A model generated the notes under the pieces. That model was not told where the DNA came from. It did not search any database and saw nothing but the letters and a program-made list of their open reading frames with translations. Below, one piece after another: positions 1 through 7,618 of a DNA stretch of 40,111 bases. Both the position numbers and the translations under genes were made by a program. Position 1 is the first letter of the stretch. Each line of letters begins with the position of its first letter. Source of the DNA: Pseudorhodoplanes sp. (GTDB lineage Bacteria; Pseudomonadota; Alphaproteobacteria; Rhizobiales; Xanthobacteraceae); NCBI GenBank assembly GCA_032027085.1, contig JAVSMS010000001.1:336783-376893 (forward strand), written 5' to 3'.

Positions 1-2
1 TC

Positions 3-431
3 GAGCTTCCGCTCGGCGACTTCGACGATCTGGAGATGACGCGGGTGGAGCTCGCCCGCATCCCGGCGGGCGCCCAAGAGTTCGAGCTTCATTACACCAA
101 TGTCTGGGCGCGCGGCTACCAGCACCAGGGCGCCTTTGTCGTGCTGGCGGGCTCGGAGATGCGGGCCGAGCTCAATGCATCCACCAACAAGATCTGTGTT
201 CCGCGCCGCGAGAAGCTGATCGCGAGCGGGGCTGTAGTCAAGGTGGAGACACAGGACGACCTCTACCGCTTCACGGTCTCGGTCGGCTTCCGCTCGGCGG
301 CGGTCGCGGCCAAGATCGTGTGCGGCGCGCATGTCGGGAGCGAGCACTGGAAGCCGCTCGCCCGTCCGGTGAGCCCGCCCCCGGAAAGTGCCGAGATCAC
401 GGCCTCCTCCAGCCCGGAGGCGCTGTCATGA
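3..431 (+). CDS. DUF4357-domain protein, 5'-truncated by window edge
   Basis: The reading frame is open from the first bases of the window, so the true start probably lies upstream; an internal ATG at 36 is available but has no clear ribosome site. The C-terminal part (VVLAGSEMRAELN, then a variable stretch, then VGFRSAAVAAKIVCGAHVGSEHWKPL) matches the DUF4357 pattern I know: a GS-x-A segment, a leucine-rich middle, and a final F-x-S-x-x-AA-x-x-V-x-G with a tryptophan. DUF4357 often sits at the C terminus of nuclease or restriction-associated proteins, but its role is not established. The stop overlaps the next gene's ATG (ATGA), so this is the first visible gene of a four-gene translationally coupled unit ending at 3296. 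Function unknown. Confidence 0.7.
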   Translation, partial: ELPLGDFDDLEMTRVELARIPAGAQEFELHYTNVWARGYQHQGAFVVLAGSEMRAELNASTNKICVPRREKLIASGAVVKVETQDDLYRFTVSVGFRSAAVAAKIVCGAHVGSEHWKPLARPVSPPPESAEITASSSPEALS

Positions 432-922
432 CACAACTTCCGGTCTACGACACCTCACCCCTCGCACAGCCCTGGATCTCCTGGCGCAGCTTGCCGGCAG
501 ACGCGTTCGGTCCTGCAGAGATCACGGCAATGACCGCGGCGCTCGATGGCATGTGCTTCGCGCCTGATGGCGGCTGGCGGCGGGCGGCCGATGGCGACGC
601 GGCTGTCGCCATCCGGCTTGCGCTCAAACTCCTGCCGATCAGCGCGATCACGCAGCAAGTCGACATCGTGATGACGGCGCTCGCTCGCTGCGCGGCGACG
701 GGCAATCCGGCAGCTTGCCTCGTGCTGGCAAAGATCCTGCGCCAGGCGCCGATCGACAAGGCTCTGGCCAGCCGCCTGTCAGTGTCCTGGCTCACCCGCA
801 ATCTCGTGCAGGCACCCTTAGCGAACTTGCGGATCTGCAACGTTCAGATCGCCGAGCCGCCGGTCGCGCCAACGCGAACGCTGCTTCTCGTGCCGACCCG
901 CAACGACGGGAGGCGGGCATGA
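428..922 (+). CDS. Unrecognised 164-aa protein in the DUF4357/phosphoesterase/AAA unit
   Basis: I chose the ATG at 428 because it overlaps the preceding stop as ATGA, and the gene ends in the same way against the next ATG at 919. I recognise no domain. The protein has no signal peptide or membrane segment. The middle (about residues 60-130) is alanine- and leucine-rich and looks helical, including a run of small residues around CAATGNPAACLVLAKIL. The N terminus contains a W-rich segment (PWISWRSLP). The tight overlaps on both sides suggest stoichiometric expression with the DUF4357 protein, the metallophosphoesterase and the AAA+ ATPase, so it may be an adaptor or subunit of that system; this is inference only. 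Confidence 0.7.
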   Translation: MTQLPVYDTSPLAQPWISWRSLPADAFGPAEITAMTAALDGMCFAPDGGWRRAADGDAAVAIRLALKLLPISAITQQVDIVMTALARCAATGNPAACLVLAKILRQAPIDKALASRLSVSWLTRNLVQAPLANLRICNVQIAEPPVAPTRTLLLVPTRNDGRRA

Positions 923-1689
923 GGATCCAGTACATGTCCGATCTGCACCTTGAGCACAGCAAGGGCCGCGTCCCCGCGGTTGCCGACGGCGTGGATTGTG
1001 TGGTGATCGCCGGCGACACGTCGGTGCCGCTGCAGTCCTCGCTGATCGAGATCCGGCGCGCGATCGACAAGTCATTGCCGGTCGTCACCGTCGCCGGTAA
1101 CCACGAGTTTTACCGGACCGAGATGCCGGCCGAGCTCGAACAGGCTCGCCTGCTCGCGAAGCAGCTTGGCATCCATCTGCTCGAGAATGACTCAGTCGTG
1201 ATCGGAGGTGTCAGGTTCGTCGGCGCAAGCTTGTGGACCGACTACGCGCTGTTTGGCGAAGCCGTTCGTCCACTTGCGATGCGCGAGGCGCGCGATCGCA
1301 TGAACGACCACAAGCTCATCAAGTGGCAGAAGCAGCCCTGGCTGCGGTTCCGGCCGGACGAGGCGCTGCATCTGCACCGGCTGTCATGCGCGTTTGTCGA
1401 GCGCACGCTGGCTGACGGCTTCGATGGTCCAAGCGTCGTGGTCACTCACCACGCGCCGCATCCGGACTCGCTTTACGACAACTGGCGCAGCAGCTACCTC
1501 AGCGCGGCTTACGCCAGCGATCTGACCGACCTGATCGCGCGCCTGCAGCCAGATGTCTGGATCCATGGCCATATCCACCGGCGGCTCGACTACCCGATCG
1601 GGCGCACTCGGGTCCTGAGCAACCCCTGCGGCTATCCGGGCGAGGCGACGGGCTTTGATCCCGCGCTCAGCGTGGAGGTCGGGTCATGA
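919..1689 (+). CDS. Calcineurin-like metallophosphoesterase
   Basis: This 256-aa protein carries the metallophosphoesterase signature in order: D-x-H near residue 8 (SDLHLEH), GD near 32 (AGDT), GNHE near 60 (AGNHEF), a double histidine in VTHHAPH, and G-H-x-H near the C terminus (HGHIH). All dinuclear-metal ligands expected for the family are present, so it should be an active phosphohydrolase. The family acts on nucleotides, nucleic acids or phosphoproteins, and the substrate cannot be read from sequence. The start at 919 is the ATG overlapping the previous stop; the next gene's ATG at 1686 overlaps this gene's stop. It is cytoplasmic, with no signal sequence. Its neighbour is an AAA+ ATPase, so the pair may be part of an uncharacterised accessory or defence-like cassette. 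Confidence 0.9.
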   Translation: MRIQYMSDLHLEHSKGRVPAVADGVDCVVIAGDTSVPLQSSLIEIRRAIDKSLPVVTVAGNHEFYRTEMPAELEQARLLAKQLGIHLLENDSVVIGGVRFVGASLWTDYALFGEAVRPLAMREARDRMNDHKLIKWQKQPWLRFRPDEALHLHRLSCAFVERTLADGFDGPSVVVTHHAPHPDSLYDNWRSSYLSAAYASDLTDLIARLQPDVWIHGHIHRRLDYPIGRTRVLSNPCGYPGEATGFDPALSVEVGS

Positions 1690-3296
1690 GCCGCAAGACC
1701 ACATCCGGCAAGACCGAGGCTGGCAAGGCTGGTGGCAACGCCGATGACACGCTCATCCTGCCCGATTCCACCGAGGATCTCGCCGATCAGGGCGCCGCGC
1801 GCGACGCCGTCGAGATCGACGAACTGGCGCAGCTGCCGCGCATCCTGCGCTATGCCGTGCGCGGAACGCGCTCGATGACCGACGCGCGGCTGCGGCTCTT
1901 CGCCGAGATCATGACCGCGGCCCCCGACCTGCCGGGAGCTGCGACCTGGATGGATGATGCGGACTTAACGAGCGCAATCGGCCTCGCCGAGGCGCTCGAC
2001 CGTCTGGCGGTCCGCAAAGACACGCCGGATTTCAGGAGCCTTGCCGACAGCCTGCGCCTCCTCACCCTGCCGATGCCAGCGGCCGGGCGGTTGCCGCCCG
2101 GCTATGTGCGCACGGCAAAGAGCCTGCTGCGCGCTGCGAAGGAGAATGACGACAGGCATGTGCGGACCGAACCCCTCGAGGTCGCGGTCATCATCGAGCA
2201 GGTCACCCATGGCTGGGCGGCCTTGCCGCTTTTGAAGGACAAGGTCCCTGATCACTACTCGCACCTCGCCCTTCATGGCGCGGATTTTATCGGCAGCCAC
2301 ATGGCCGACCGGCGCGCCGCCAAGGTCAGGCGGGACGTGGAGCGCAAATACGAGGACGAACGTAACGAGAAGAAGAACGACGACAACAAGGCGAATAGTG
2401 GGGCGGACGCGCCGGAGCCCGAAATCCCGCCCGGTCACGTGATGGTCTGCCGGATCGAGGAGGCGGCGCTCAACAACCCAAAACTGAAGGAGATCGTCCG
2501 CCCGCTCAAGCATGCGCTCGACGAACCGCTGCCGCTCGTGCCGGTGCCGCCGTTGCATGAAGTGCGCGGCAGGCTGCTGTTCGAATTCCCCTACGCAGAG
2601 AAGGTGATCGACTTTGTGCTCGGCGATCTCGTCGGCCGGCAGACGATCAGGCTGCGGCCGCTGATCCTTGTCGGAGAGCCGGGCGGCGGCAAATCGCGAT
2701 TCGTCCGCCGGCTCGGCGACATCCTCGGGCTTGGCACCTGGCGCACCGACGCCTCCCGCAGTGACGGCAACGCCTTCGCCGGGACCGACAAGCGCTGGTA
2801 CACCGCCGAGCCCTGCCATCCCTTCCTTGCCATCGCGAAGGCAAGGCACGCCAATCCGCTGGTGCTGATCGACGAGATCGAGAAGGCCGGCACCCGCAGC
2901 GACTACGGCCGCTTCTGGGATTGCCTCCTCGGCTTCCTCGAGCCGGAAACCGCGAGCCGCTATCCGGACCCTGCGCTGCAGGCCAATCTCGACCTCACTC
3001 ACGTCAGCTATGTCGCGACCGCAAACTCCCTCGATCCCATTCCCTCGCCTCTGCGCGACAGATTCAGGATCGTGGAATTCCCCAAACCGCGACCACAGGA
3101 CATGGACGCGCTGCTGCCGGCCATTCTCGCCGACATCGCGGCCGAGCGCGGGCTCGACGTCCGATGGATCACCCCGCTCGCCGGATGGGAGCGGGACCTT
3201 ATCACGGAACGGTGGAACGGCGGCTCAGTGCGCAGATTGCGCCGACTCATCGAGGTACTTCTGCGCGCCCGGGAGCGGGATGACCTGAAGCACTGA
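1686..3296 (+). CDS. AAA+ ATPase, Lon-like ATPase module
   Basis: This 536-aa protein has a full AAA+ core in its C-terminal half: Walker A GEPGGGKS (330-337), Walker B LVLIDE (392-397), sensor 1 ATANS (444-448), and an arginine-finger-like segment PLRDRFR (455-461). The fold resembles the Lon ATPase module, but there is no Lon protease domain after it; the protein ends with a small helical lid. The N-terminal ~280 residues are not recognised and contain a highly charged linker (about 205-245, rich in K, E, D and R). It is the last gene of the overlapping four-gene unit. A role in remodelling or unloading a protein partner is a reasonable guess from the family, but the target is unknown. Confidence 0.9.
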   Translation: MSRKTTSGKTEAGKAGGNADDTLILPDSTEDLADQGAARDAVEIDELAQLPRILRYAVRGTRSMTDARLRLFAEIMTAAPDLPGAATWMDDADLTSAIGLAEALDRLAVRKDTPDFRSLADSLRLLTLPMPAAGRLPPGYVRTAKSLLRAAKENDDRHVRTEPLEVAVIIEQVTHGWAALPLLKDKVPDHYSHLALHGADFIGSHMADRRAAKVRRDVERKYEDERNEKKNDDNKANSGADAPEPEIPPGHVMVCRIEEAALNNPKLKEIVRPLKHALDEPLPLVPVPPLHEVRGRLLFEFPYAEKVIDFVLGDLVGRQTIRLRPLILVGEPGGGKSRFVRRLGDILGLGTWRTDASRSDGNAFAGTDKRWYTAEPCHPFLAIAKARHANPLVLIDEIEKAGTRSDYGRFWDCLLGFLEPETASRYPDPALQANLDLTHVSYVATANSLDPIPSPLRDRFRIVEFPKPRPQDMDALLPAILADIAAERGLDVRWITPLAGWERDLITERWNGGSVRRLRRLIEVLLRARERDDLKH

Positions 3297-3527
3297 ACGG
3301 TGCGACGGCCGGCGCGCAACGAACGCGACACCCGGCCGGGCACCAATCCAAATTGAATCCAGGAGCAACCGTAATGGCCCAGGGTCCCCCCCTTCAATCA
3401 TCGACGAGGTCTCGCAATCGGCTGGGCGTGCACCACGCCGGGTGTTTCCACCGGTCCGGCGAACGGGCGCCGTTTCGGCGTGCGGATGAAAACGATCAGG
3501 TAATCAAGATAACGAATGAGGCTAATG
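3297..3527. other. Intergenic gap after the AAA unit
   Basis: About 230 bases without a convincing gene. Several short open frames exist but none has a ribosome site or a recognisable product. No clear intrinsic terminator (GC hairpin plus T run) was found after the AAA gene. Confidence 0.5.
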
Positions 3528-3791
3528 ATGCTGCGAATCAAGATTGAGCTCGTGCCTGGTGGCTTCGAGGAGTTCGCGCGCGAGATCGCACGCGCAGAGG
3601 TTGGCAATGTGTCAAACCTTGCCGACCTGTCAGACTATTCCGTGCGTGTCCGTGAGGGCGATAACAAGCTTGCGGGCACGCGGGCGTGGGAGCGAACCGG
3701 AAAGATCTTCAACCACGACCGGAGGGCGAGCGTATGGCACCTGGTCGAGAAGATTGCAAAGTGGGCGACGGTAGAAGCGGAACGATCGTGA
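3528..3791 (+). CDS. Conserved 87-aa hypothetical protein
   Basis: The protein starts MLRIKIELVPGG and has the general form of a small protein I remember as common in Rhizobiales: an N-terminal beta strand, then EIARAEVGNVSNLADLSDY, then a segment with LAGTRAWE, and a C terminus with HDRRASVWHLVEKIAKWA. No function is known to me. I prefer the ATG at 3528 over the adjacent ATG at 3525 because it sits about 7 bases after GAGG. There is no membrane segment or cysteine. It is probably a stand-alone gene in the accessory region, as its neighbours are separated from it or in another frame. Confidence 0.72.
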   Translation: MLRIKIELVPGGFEEFAREIARAEVGNVSNLADLSDYSVRVREGDNKLAGTRAWERTGKIFNHDRRASVWHLVEKIAKWATVEAERS

Positions 3792-3938
3792 TTGCACCCA
3801 TCCAGATTCTCTTCGATTGCCTTTCACTTACTGCGCGCCATTGGGCCGGGCGGCGCCGACCGCAAGTGCTGGAGGAGGCTCTTGTCCGCGCTGCCGAAAA
3901 CCTCGCCGATAGCAACGACCGAATTCGTGAGATACCGA

Positions 3939-4370
3939 ATGGTGCAACCGTTTCATCCCATTATTGATGAGGTCTTGCAGCCCGCTGACCTGTCCGATGC
4001 GAGCGTGCGCGAACGGCTGAGCCCGGTTGCGATTCATGCATTTTTCGCAGTCATGCAAAGATGGAAGATCGGCGACGATGATGCTCGGGCGCTGTTGGGC
4101 AACATCGCCAGAGAGGACTACGACGGGCTCAGGAATCAGCCACAGCCGATACTGGATGCCGACACCCTGACCCGCATCTCGTACCTCGTCGGCATCTACA
4201 AGGCGCTGAACATTCTCTACTCGGATAACCTCGCCGATGAATGGATCCGATTTCCAAACCAAAATCCAATCTTTAATGGCCAAAGCCCCCTCGCTTACAT
4301 GATCAAAGGTGAATTGCCGGCGATGCAGACGGTCCGGCGACTGCTCGATGCGGTTAGAGAAGGTGCTTAA
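3939..4370 (+). CDS. MbcA/ParS/Xre-type antitoxin-like protein (DUF2384), no visible toxin
   Basis: The C-terminal part (NPIFNGQSPLAYMIKGELPAM followed by VRRLLDAVREG) matches the toxin-binding domain of MbcA/ParS/Xre antitoxins, which typically read NP-x-F-x-G-x-x-P-L, then a short loop, then V-R-x-x-L-D-A. The middle (RLSPVAIHAFFAVMQRWKIGDDDARALLG) fits the helical N-terminal part of that family. The ATG at 3939 gives 143 aa, a normal size; the frame stays open upstream to a TTG at 3792, so a longer form cannot be excluded. These antitoxins usually precede a RES-domain toxin, which ADP-ribosylates or degrades NAD. No RES-like protein follows in the next kilobase on either strand. Confidence 0.75.
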   Translation: MVQPFHPIIDEVLQPADLSDASVRERLSPVAIHAFFAVMQRWKIGDDDARALLGNIAREDYDGLRNQPQPILDADTLTRISYLVGIYKALNILYSDNLADEWIRFPNQNPIFNGQSPLAYMIKGELPAMQTVRRLLDAVREGA

Positions 4371-4641
4371 GCCCGGATCGGACAATTCACTAATGCTCTG
4401 CCTTGGCGCGGCTCCAGCAAACGGTGCGCACGTTATGCTACCATCCGAGTTTGGCTAACATCGGGATGAGACAAAGTGGCCGACTTTTCTTGCTTAACTA
4501 TCTTCGCGAAAGCTGACGACGGGATATTGCCGTGTCCGGTGATGAACCAACGCACACGCGGCGTTCGGGCCGCCGCAAATAGAAGATTAGATTGCAGTCC
4601 CTCTCGGATCGCCACGACCGGCGTGAGGAAAGCCACCAGGC
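4371..4641. other. Gene-free gap between antitoxin-like gene and decayed tract
   Basis: Roughly 270 bases with only short, unrecognisable open frames on both strands. A toxin gene would be expected here but none is seen. This is the likely boundary between accessory DNA on the left and the catabolic cluster remnants on the right. Confidence 0.45.
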
Positions 4642-4975
4642 TCACCATCTTCCCCCATCGCGTATTCCCAAATGCGCTTTGGCTTCCGAGCTCATGATCC
4701 CCGGCGTCCAGCGGGGCTCGTAGGTGAGGTTATGTGGACGAACTCGACCCCCGGCACCTCGCCGGCCGTATCGCCTACACCCTGTTCAGATAGTTCGTCG
4801 CCGGGCATCCCTGCGTCGTGGTGGTCATGGTGATACGGACAGTGCCGTACTCTTCCATGACCACACATCATAGACGAGGCCAAGATCGACGATGTTGCAG
4901 CCAAGTTCCGGATCGATCACCCGGCGCAGCGCATCTCTGATGCGTTCGACCCGTTGAATGGATGCGCCGCTCGTT
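4642..4975 (-). pseudogene. MIP18/DUF59 (PaaD/SufT-like) gene remnant with three frameshifts
   Basis: Read on the minus strand, the start reads VERIRDALRRVIDPELG then NIVDLGLVYDV, the hallmark of DUF59/MIP18 proteins that help Fe-S cluster assembly. The coding sense then shifts frame near 4860 (continuing as MEEYGTVRITMTTTTQGCPATNYL), again near 4790 (continuing GVGDTAGEVPGVEFV), and again near 4735 (continuing LTYEPRWTPGIMSSEAKAHLG and ending DGGRW at a TGA at 4642). Each piece follows the family in order, so this was once a complete gene of about 105-110 aa. The 5' end joins directly to a truncated MmgE/PrpD remnant without its own start codon, suggesting a deletion. It cannot make a functional protein as sequenced. 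Confidence 0.8.
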
Positions 4976-5409
4976 GAGTGCGACGCCGAAGCCGCCGCCT
5001 CCGATACGCGTAGCGACTTCAAAGCCACCGACGAAGGCACGGAAGATAGCCGCTGGGCTAGCACCGGCCTCGGCTCCGACTGCATAGCTTACGGCGAAGA
5101 TAGGTCCGCTCAGATGCGCAATCGAACGCACATGCGTATCGAAGTCTAGGCAATGGGCCATCAAACCATTGACTAACGCCGCCGGCGCGGCGCCGGCGTA
5201 GCCGTTGAGAAGAATGTGGCCTAACCGGCGCTCTGCCATTTGTCGACGACTCGCTTGAGCGCCTTAACCGGCTCCTGATCACCAGCGCCAATGGCAACGC
5301 CAAACCAGTCTACAATTGCGAACCGCGCGGCATTCACCACATCGTTTGGCAGCTCGCGCTGCATCAACGACTGAGAGAACTTTGTGACCGCATCGGCGTT
5401 CCTGAGCAT
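4960..5409 (-). pseudogene. MmgE/PrpD-family gene remnant (frameshifted, C-terminally truncated)
   Basis: The minus strand has a plausible start (ATG at 5409, preceded by GGAG six bases upstream) and a typical MmgE/PrpD N terminus: FSQSLMQRELPNDVVNAARF, IVDWFGVAIGAG. A frameshift near 5225 ends this frame at TAG, and the family continues in another frame as NGLMAHCLDFDTHVRSIAHL, then GASPAAIFRAFVGGFEVATR and ERRIHSTG. The family is normally about 450 aa; here it stops after about 145 aa, where the sequence runs into the DUF59 remnant. MmgE/PrpD proteins are dehydratases/hydratases such as 2-methylcitrate dehydratase. It sits just downstream of the thiolase gene and was probably once the next gene of that operon. 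Confidence 0.82.
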
Positions 5410-5458
5410 GAGCTTCTCCGAAATAACCGTCCTAGCCTTGCTCGGAGCGGAGGCGGGG

Positions 5459-6625
5459 CTACTTGACCCGCTCCAGAACGCTGACGTAATTCGCGACCGC
5501 GGCACCGCCCATATTGAAGATGCCGCCCAGCTTCGCGTTCTTGACCTGGATGTCGCCGGCCTTGCCCAGAAGTTGCGCCGCCGTCAGCGCGTGCATGGAC
5601 ACGCCGGTCGCGCCGATTGGGTGGCCTTTGGCTTTCAGGCCGCCGGAGGGATTGACCGGCAGCTTGCCATCTTTCTGGGTCCAGCCTTCGGCGATCGCAC
5701 GCGCACCCTGACCTTCCGGCGTCAGGCCCATCGCTTCGTATTCGATCAGTTCAGCGATGGTGAAACAGTCGTGTGTCTCGACAAATGAGAGGTCGGTCAG
5801 CGCGATGCCGGCCTGAGCCAGCGCCTGCTGCCAGGCGAGCGTACAGCCTTCGAATTTGAGGATGTCGCGCTTGGCCATCGGCAGGAAATCCTGCACATGT
5901 GCGGCGGCACGGAATACCACCGCCTTGTTGAGCTGCAGGGCGGTCTCGACATCAGCGAGCACAACAGCCGCGGCGCCATCCGAGACCAGCGAACAATCGG
6001 TGCGCTTCAATGGCCCGGCGACGAAAGGATTCTTTTCGCTCTCGGTACGGCAGAAATCGAAGCCGAAATCCTTGCGCATCTGCGCATAAGGGTTGCCGAC
6101 GCCGTTCTTGTGATTCTTGGCCGCGATCATTGCCAATGCATCCGACTGATCGCCATATTTCTGAAAATAGAGCCCGGCGATCTTGCCGAAGATGCCGGCA
6201 AAGCCGCCCTCGATATTGGCCTCGTCCTTCACATACGACGCCTTGAGGAGATTCCTGCCGACCTCCGCCGACGGCGTGCGCGTCATCTGCTCGACACCGA
6301 CCACGAGCACAATGCGCGCGCTCTTCGCGGCGATCGTCTTCAGCCCCTGATGCACCGCTGCGGAACCGGTGGCGCAGGCATTCTCTACCCGGGTTGCCCG
6401 CTTGAATCGCAGATCGGGCGAGGCCTGCAGCACCAGCGAGGCGGTGAAATCCTGCGGCGAGAAGCCTGCGTTGAAATGCCCCAGCACGATCTCGTCCACG
6501 TCGCACGGCGCGATGCCGGCATCGGCCAGCGCATCGGTGGCGACCCGAACGATCAGGCTTTCGACGCTCTCAGCGTCCAGATTGCCGAACGGGCTATGCG
6601 CATAGCCCACAATGCAGGCGGTCAA
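5459..6625 (-). CDS. Thiolase, SCP2-thiolase-like acetyl-CoA acyltransferase
   Basis: This 388-aa thiolase-superfamily enzyme should cleave a 3-oxoacyl-CoA with CoA in the last step of beta-oxidation. The nucleophilic cysteine lies at about residue 84 (VENACATGSAA), followed by the HDCF motif and the GHPIGATG histidine. The C-terminal second cysteine of classical thiolases is replaced (FNMGGAAV), which is usual in SCP2-type members. The start is a TTG at 6625, which gives the N terminus expected for close family members (MTACIVGYAHSPFG); a GGGGAT stretch lies just upstream. It is the last intact gene of the unit starting at 9247, after the 3-hydroxyacyl-CoA dehydrogenase, SDR and amidohydrolase-like genes, so it probably ends that beta-oxidation branch. 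Confidence 0.9.
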   Translation of the reverse strand: MTACIVGYAHSPFGNLDAESVESLIVRVATDALADAGIAPCDVDEIVLGHFNAGFSPQDFTASLVLQASPDLRFKRATRVENACATGSAAVHQGLKTIAAKSARIVLVVGVEQMTRTPSAEVGRNLLKASYVKDEANIEGGFAGIFGKIAGLYFQKYGDQSDALAMIAAKNHKNGVGNPYAQMRKDFGFDFCRTESEKNPFVAGPLKRTDCSLVSDGAAAVVLADVETALQLNKAVVFRAAAHVQDFLPMAKRDILKFEGCTLAWQQALAQAGIALTDLSFVETHDCFTIAELIEYEAMGLTPEGQGARAIAEGWTQKDGKLPVNPSGGLKAKGHPIGATGVSMHALTAAQLLGKAGDIQVKNAKLGGIFNMGGAAVANYVSVLERVK

Positions 6626-6664
6626 ATCGATATCCCCGCTTGAAAAAGGCGTCTGAAGATCGGG

Positions 6665-7537
6665 CTAATTCAGCTTCAGGACCTTCCTGGCGTTATCGCG
6701 CAGGAGCTTGCGCTTGATCTGCGGTTTTAGATTCAGCTCGTCGATCTGGGAAAGGATGTGGCTGTGAGTGAAGGCAGTCGGGCCGTTGGTGCCCCAGATC
6801 GCCTTATCTTGGCCGCGAGTCTTGATGAACTGCAGCAGGTTCTCACTCCAGAACCGCGGCATGTGAGCGTCCATGCCGATGTAGACATTGTCGTGTTTCC
6901 AAGCCATGGCAATCATCTCCTCGGTCCATGGCCAACCCGTGTGCGTGCCGACAATGACGAGGCCGGGAAAATCGAGGGCGATGTCGTCAAGGAAGATGGG
7001 ACGGGCATGCTCGCTGGGCATGGACTCTGCCGAATGCCCGACCTGCATCGAGACCGGAACTCCCAGCTCCTCGCACTTGGCATAGAAGGGGTAGAGCCTG
7101 CGATGATTTATGGGGATATTGAAACCGTATACGTGCAGATACGCGGCTCTGAAGCCAAAATCTTTGATCGCCCGCTCCATTTCGCGCACCCCATCCATTC
7201 CTCGGAGAGGATTGATACCTGCGAAACCGACAAAGCGATCCGGATGGGCTTTGATCACCTCCGCGACCTCTTCGGTCTTGACGTCGACGATCATCCGGTC
7301 CTCGCGGTACGACTTCATAATGAACTGCACGATGCAGTGCTTCTCGACGCCTGCCTGATCCATCAATGCCACCATCTCGTCCGGCGTCCATCCCTTGCGG
7401 ATGATATCTTCGAACTTCCACCACCTGGCGAGCTTGGTGAGCTCGTTGCTGCTCAGCCAATATTTCTCGAAATAGCCTTTGGTGAACATATATCCCATAA
7501 AGTCGATGGCGGTTATTTTTTCATTCTGATCACTCAT
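6665..7537 (-). CDS. Amidohydrolase-2-family protein with altered metal site
   Basis: This 290-aa protein has the amidohydrolase-2 (ACMSD-like) TIM-barrel pattern: IDFMGYMF at the first strand, HPDRFVGFAGINP in the middle, VSMQVGHSAES, LVIVGTHTGWPWTEE, and WGTNGPTAF near the end. Family members bind a divalent metal through an N-terminal H-x-H, two later histidines and a C-terminal aspartate, and act as hydrolases or decarboxylases. Here the H-x-H positions are Met14 and Tyr16 and the late aspartate appears as asparagine (GTNGP). Two central histidines remain. It may work without metal, with another ligand set, or not at all as a hydrolase. The start ATG at 7537 follows AAGGGG by 6 bases. It lies between SDR and thiolase genes, so the substrate is probably a pathway intermediate. 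Confidence 0.85.
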   Translation of the reverse strand: MSDQNEKITAIDFMGYMFTKGYFEKYWLSSNELTKLARWWKFEDIIRKGWTPDEMVALMDQAGVEKHCIVQFIMKSYREDRMIVDVKTEEVAEVIKAHPDRFVGFAGINPLRGMDGVREMERAIKDFGFRAAYLHVYGFNIPINHRRLYPFYAKCEELGVPVSMQVGHSAESMPSEHARPIFLDDIALDFPGLVIVGTHTGWPWTEEMIAMAWKHDNVYIGMDAHMPRFWSENLLQFIKTRGQDKAIWGTNGPTAFTHSHILSQIDELNLKPQIKRKLLRDNARKVLKLN

Positions 7538-7565
7538 GAAGGCCCCTTTTAAGATTTGTTTCGAT

Positions 7566-7580
7566 TATATCGTAGATATA
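7566..7580. promoter_or_regulatory. Perfect inverted repeat TATATC-GTA-GATATA between SDR and amidohydrolase genes
   Basis: A 15-base perfect inverted repeat in the 81-base gap upstream of the amidohydrolase-like gene. A TATAAT-like hexamer on the minus strand overlaps it, so it could mark an internal promoter with an operator. No convincing -35 box accompanies it, so the role is uncertain. Confidence 0.3.
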
Positions 7581-7618
7581 TGGCGCATAAGTGCTCTCAG
7601 GCGATGCGACACGCGTCC

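Noticed and set aside
1965-3002. A 345-aa open frame on the minus strand opposite the AAA+ ATPase gene
   Set aside because: GC-rich third positions keep the opposite strand open; the plus-strand protein has all AAA+ motifs and the minus-strand one has none.
5897-6643. A 248-aa open frame on the plus strand opposite the first thiolase
   Set aside because: The thiolase on the minus strand has complete catalytic motifs; the plus-strand translation is not recognisable.
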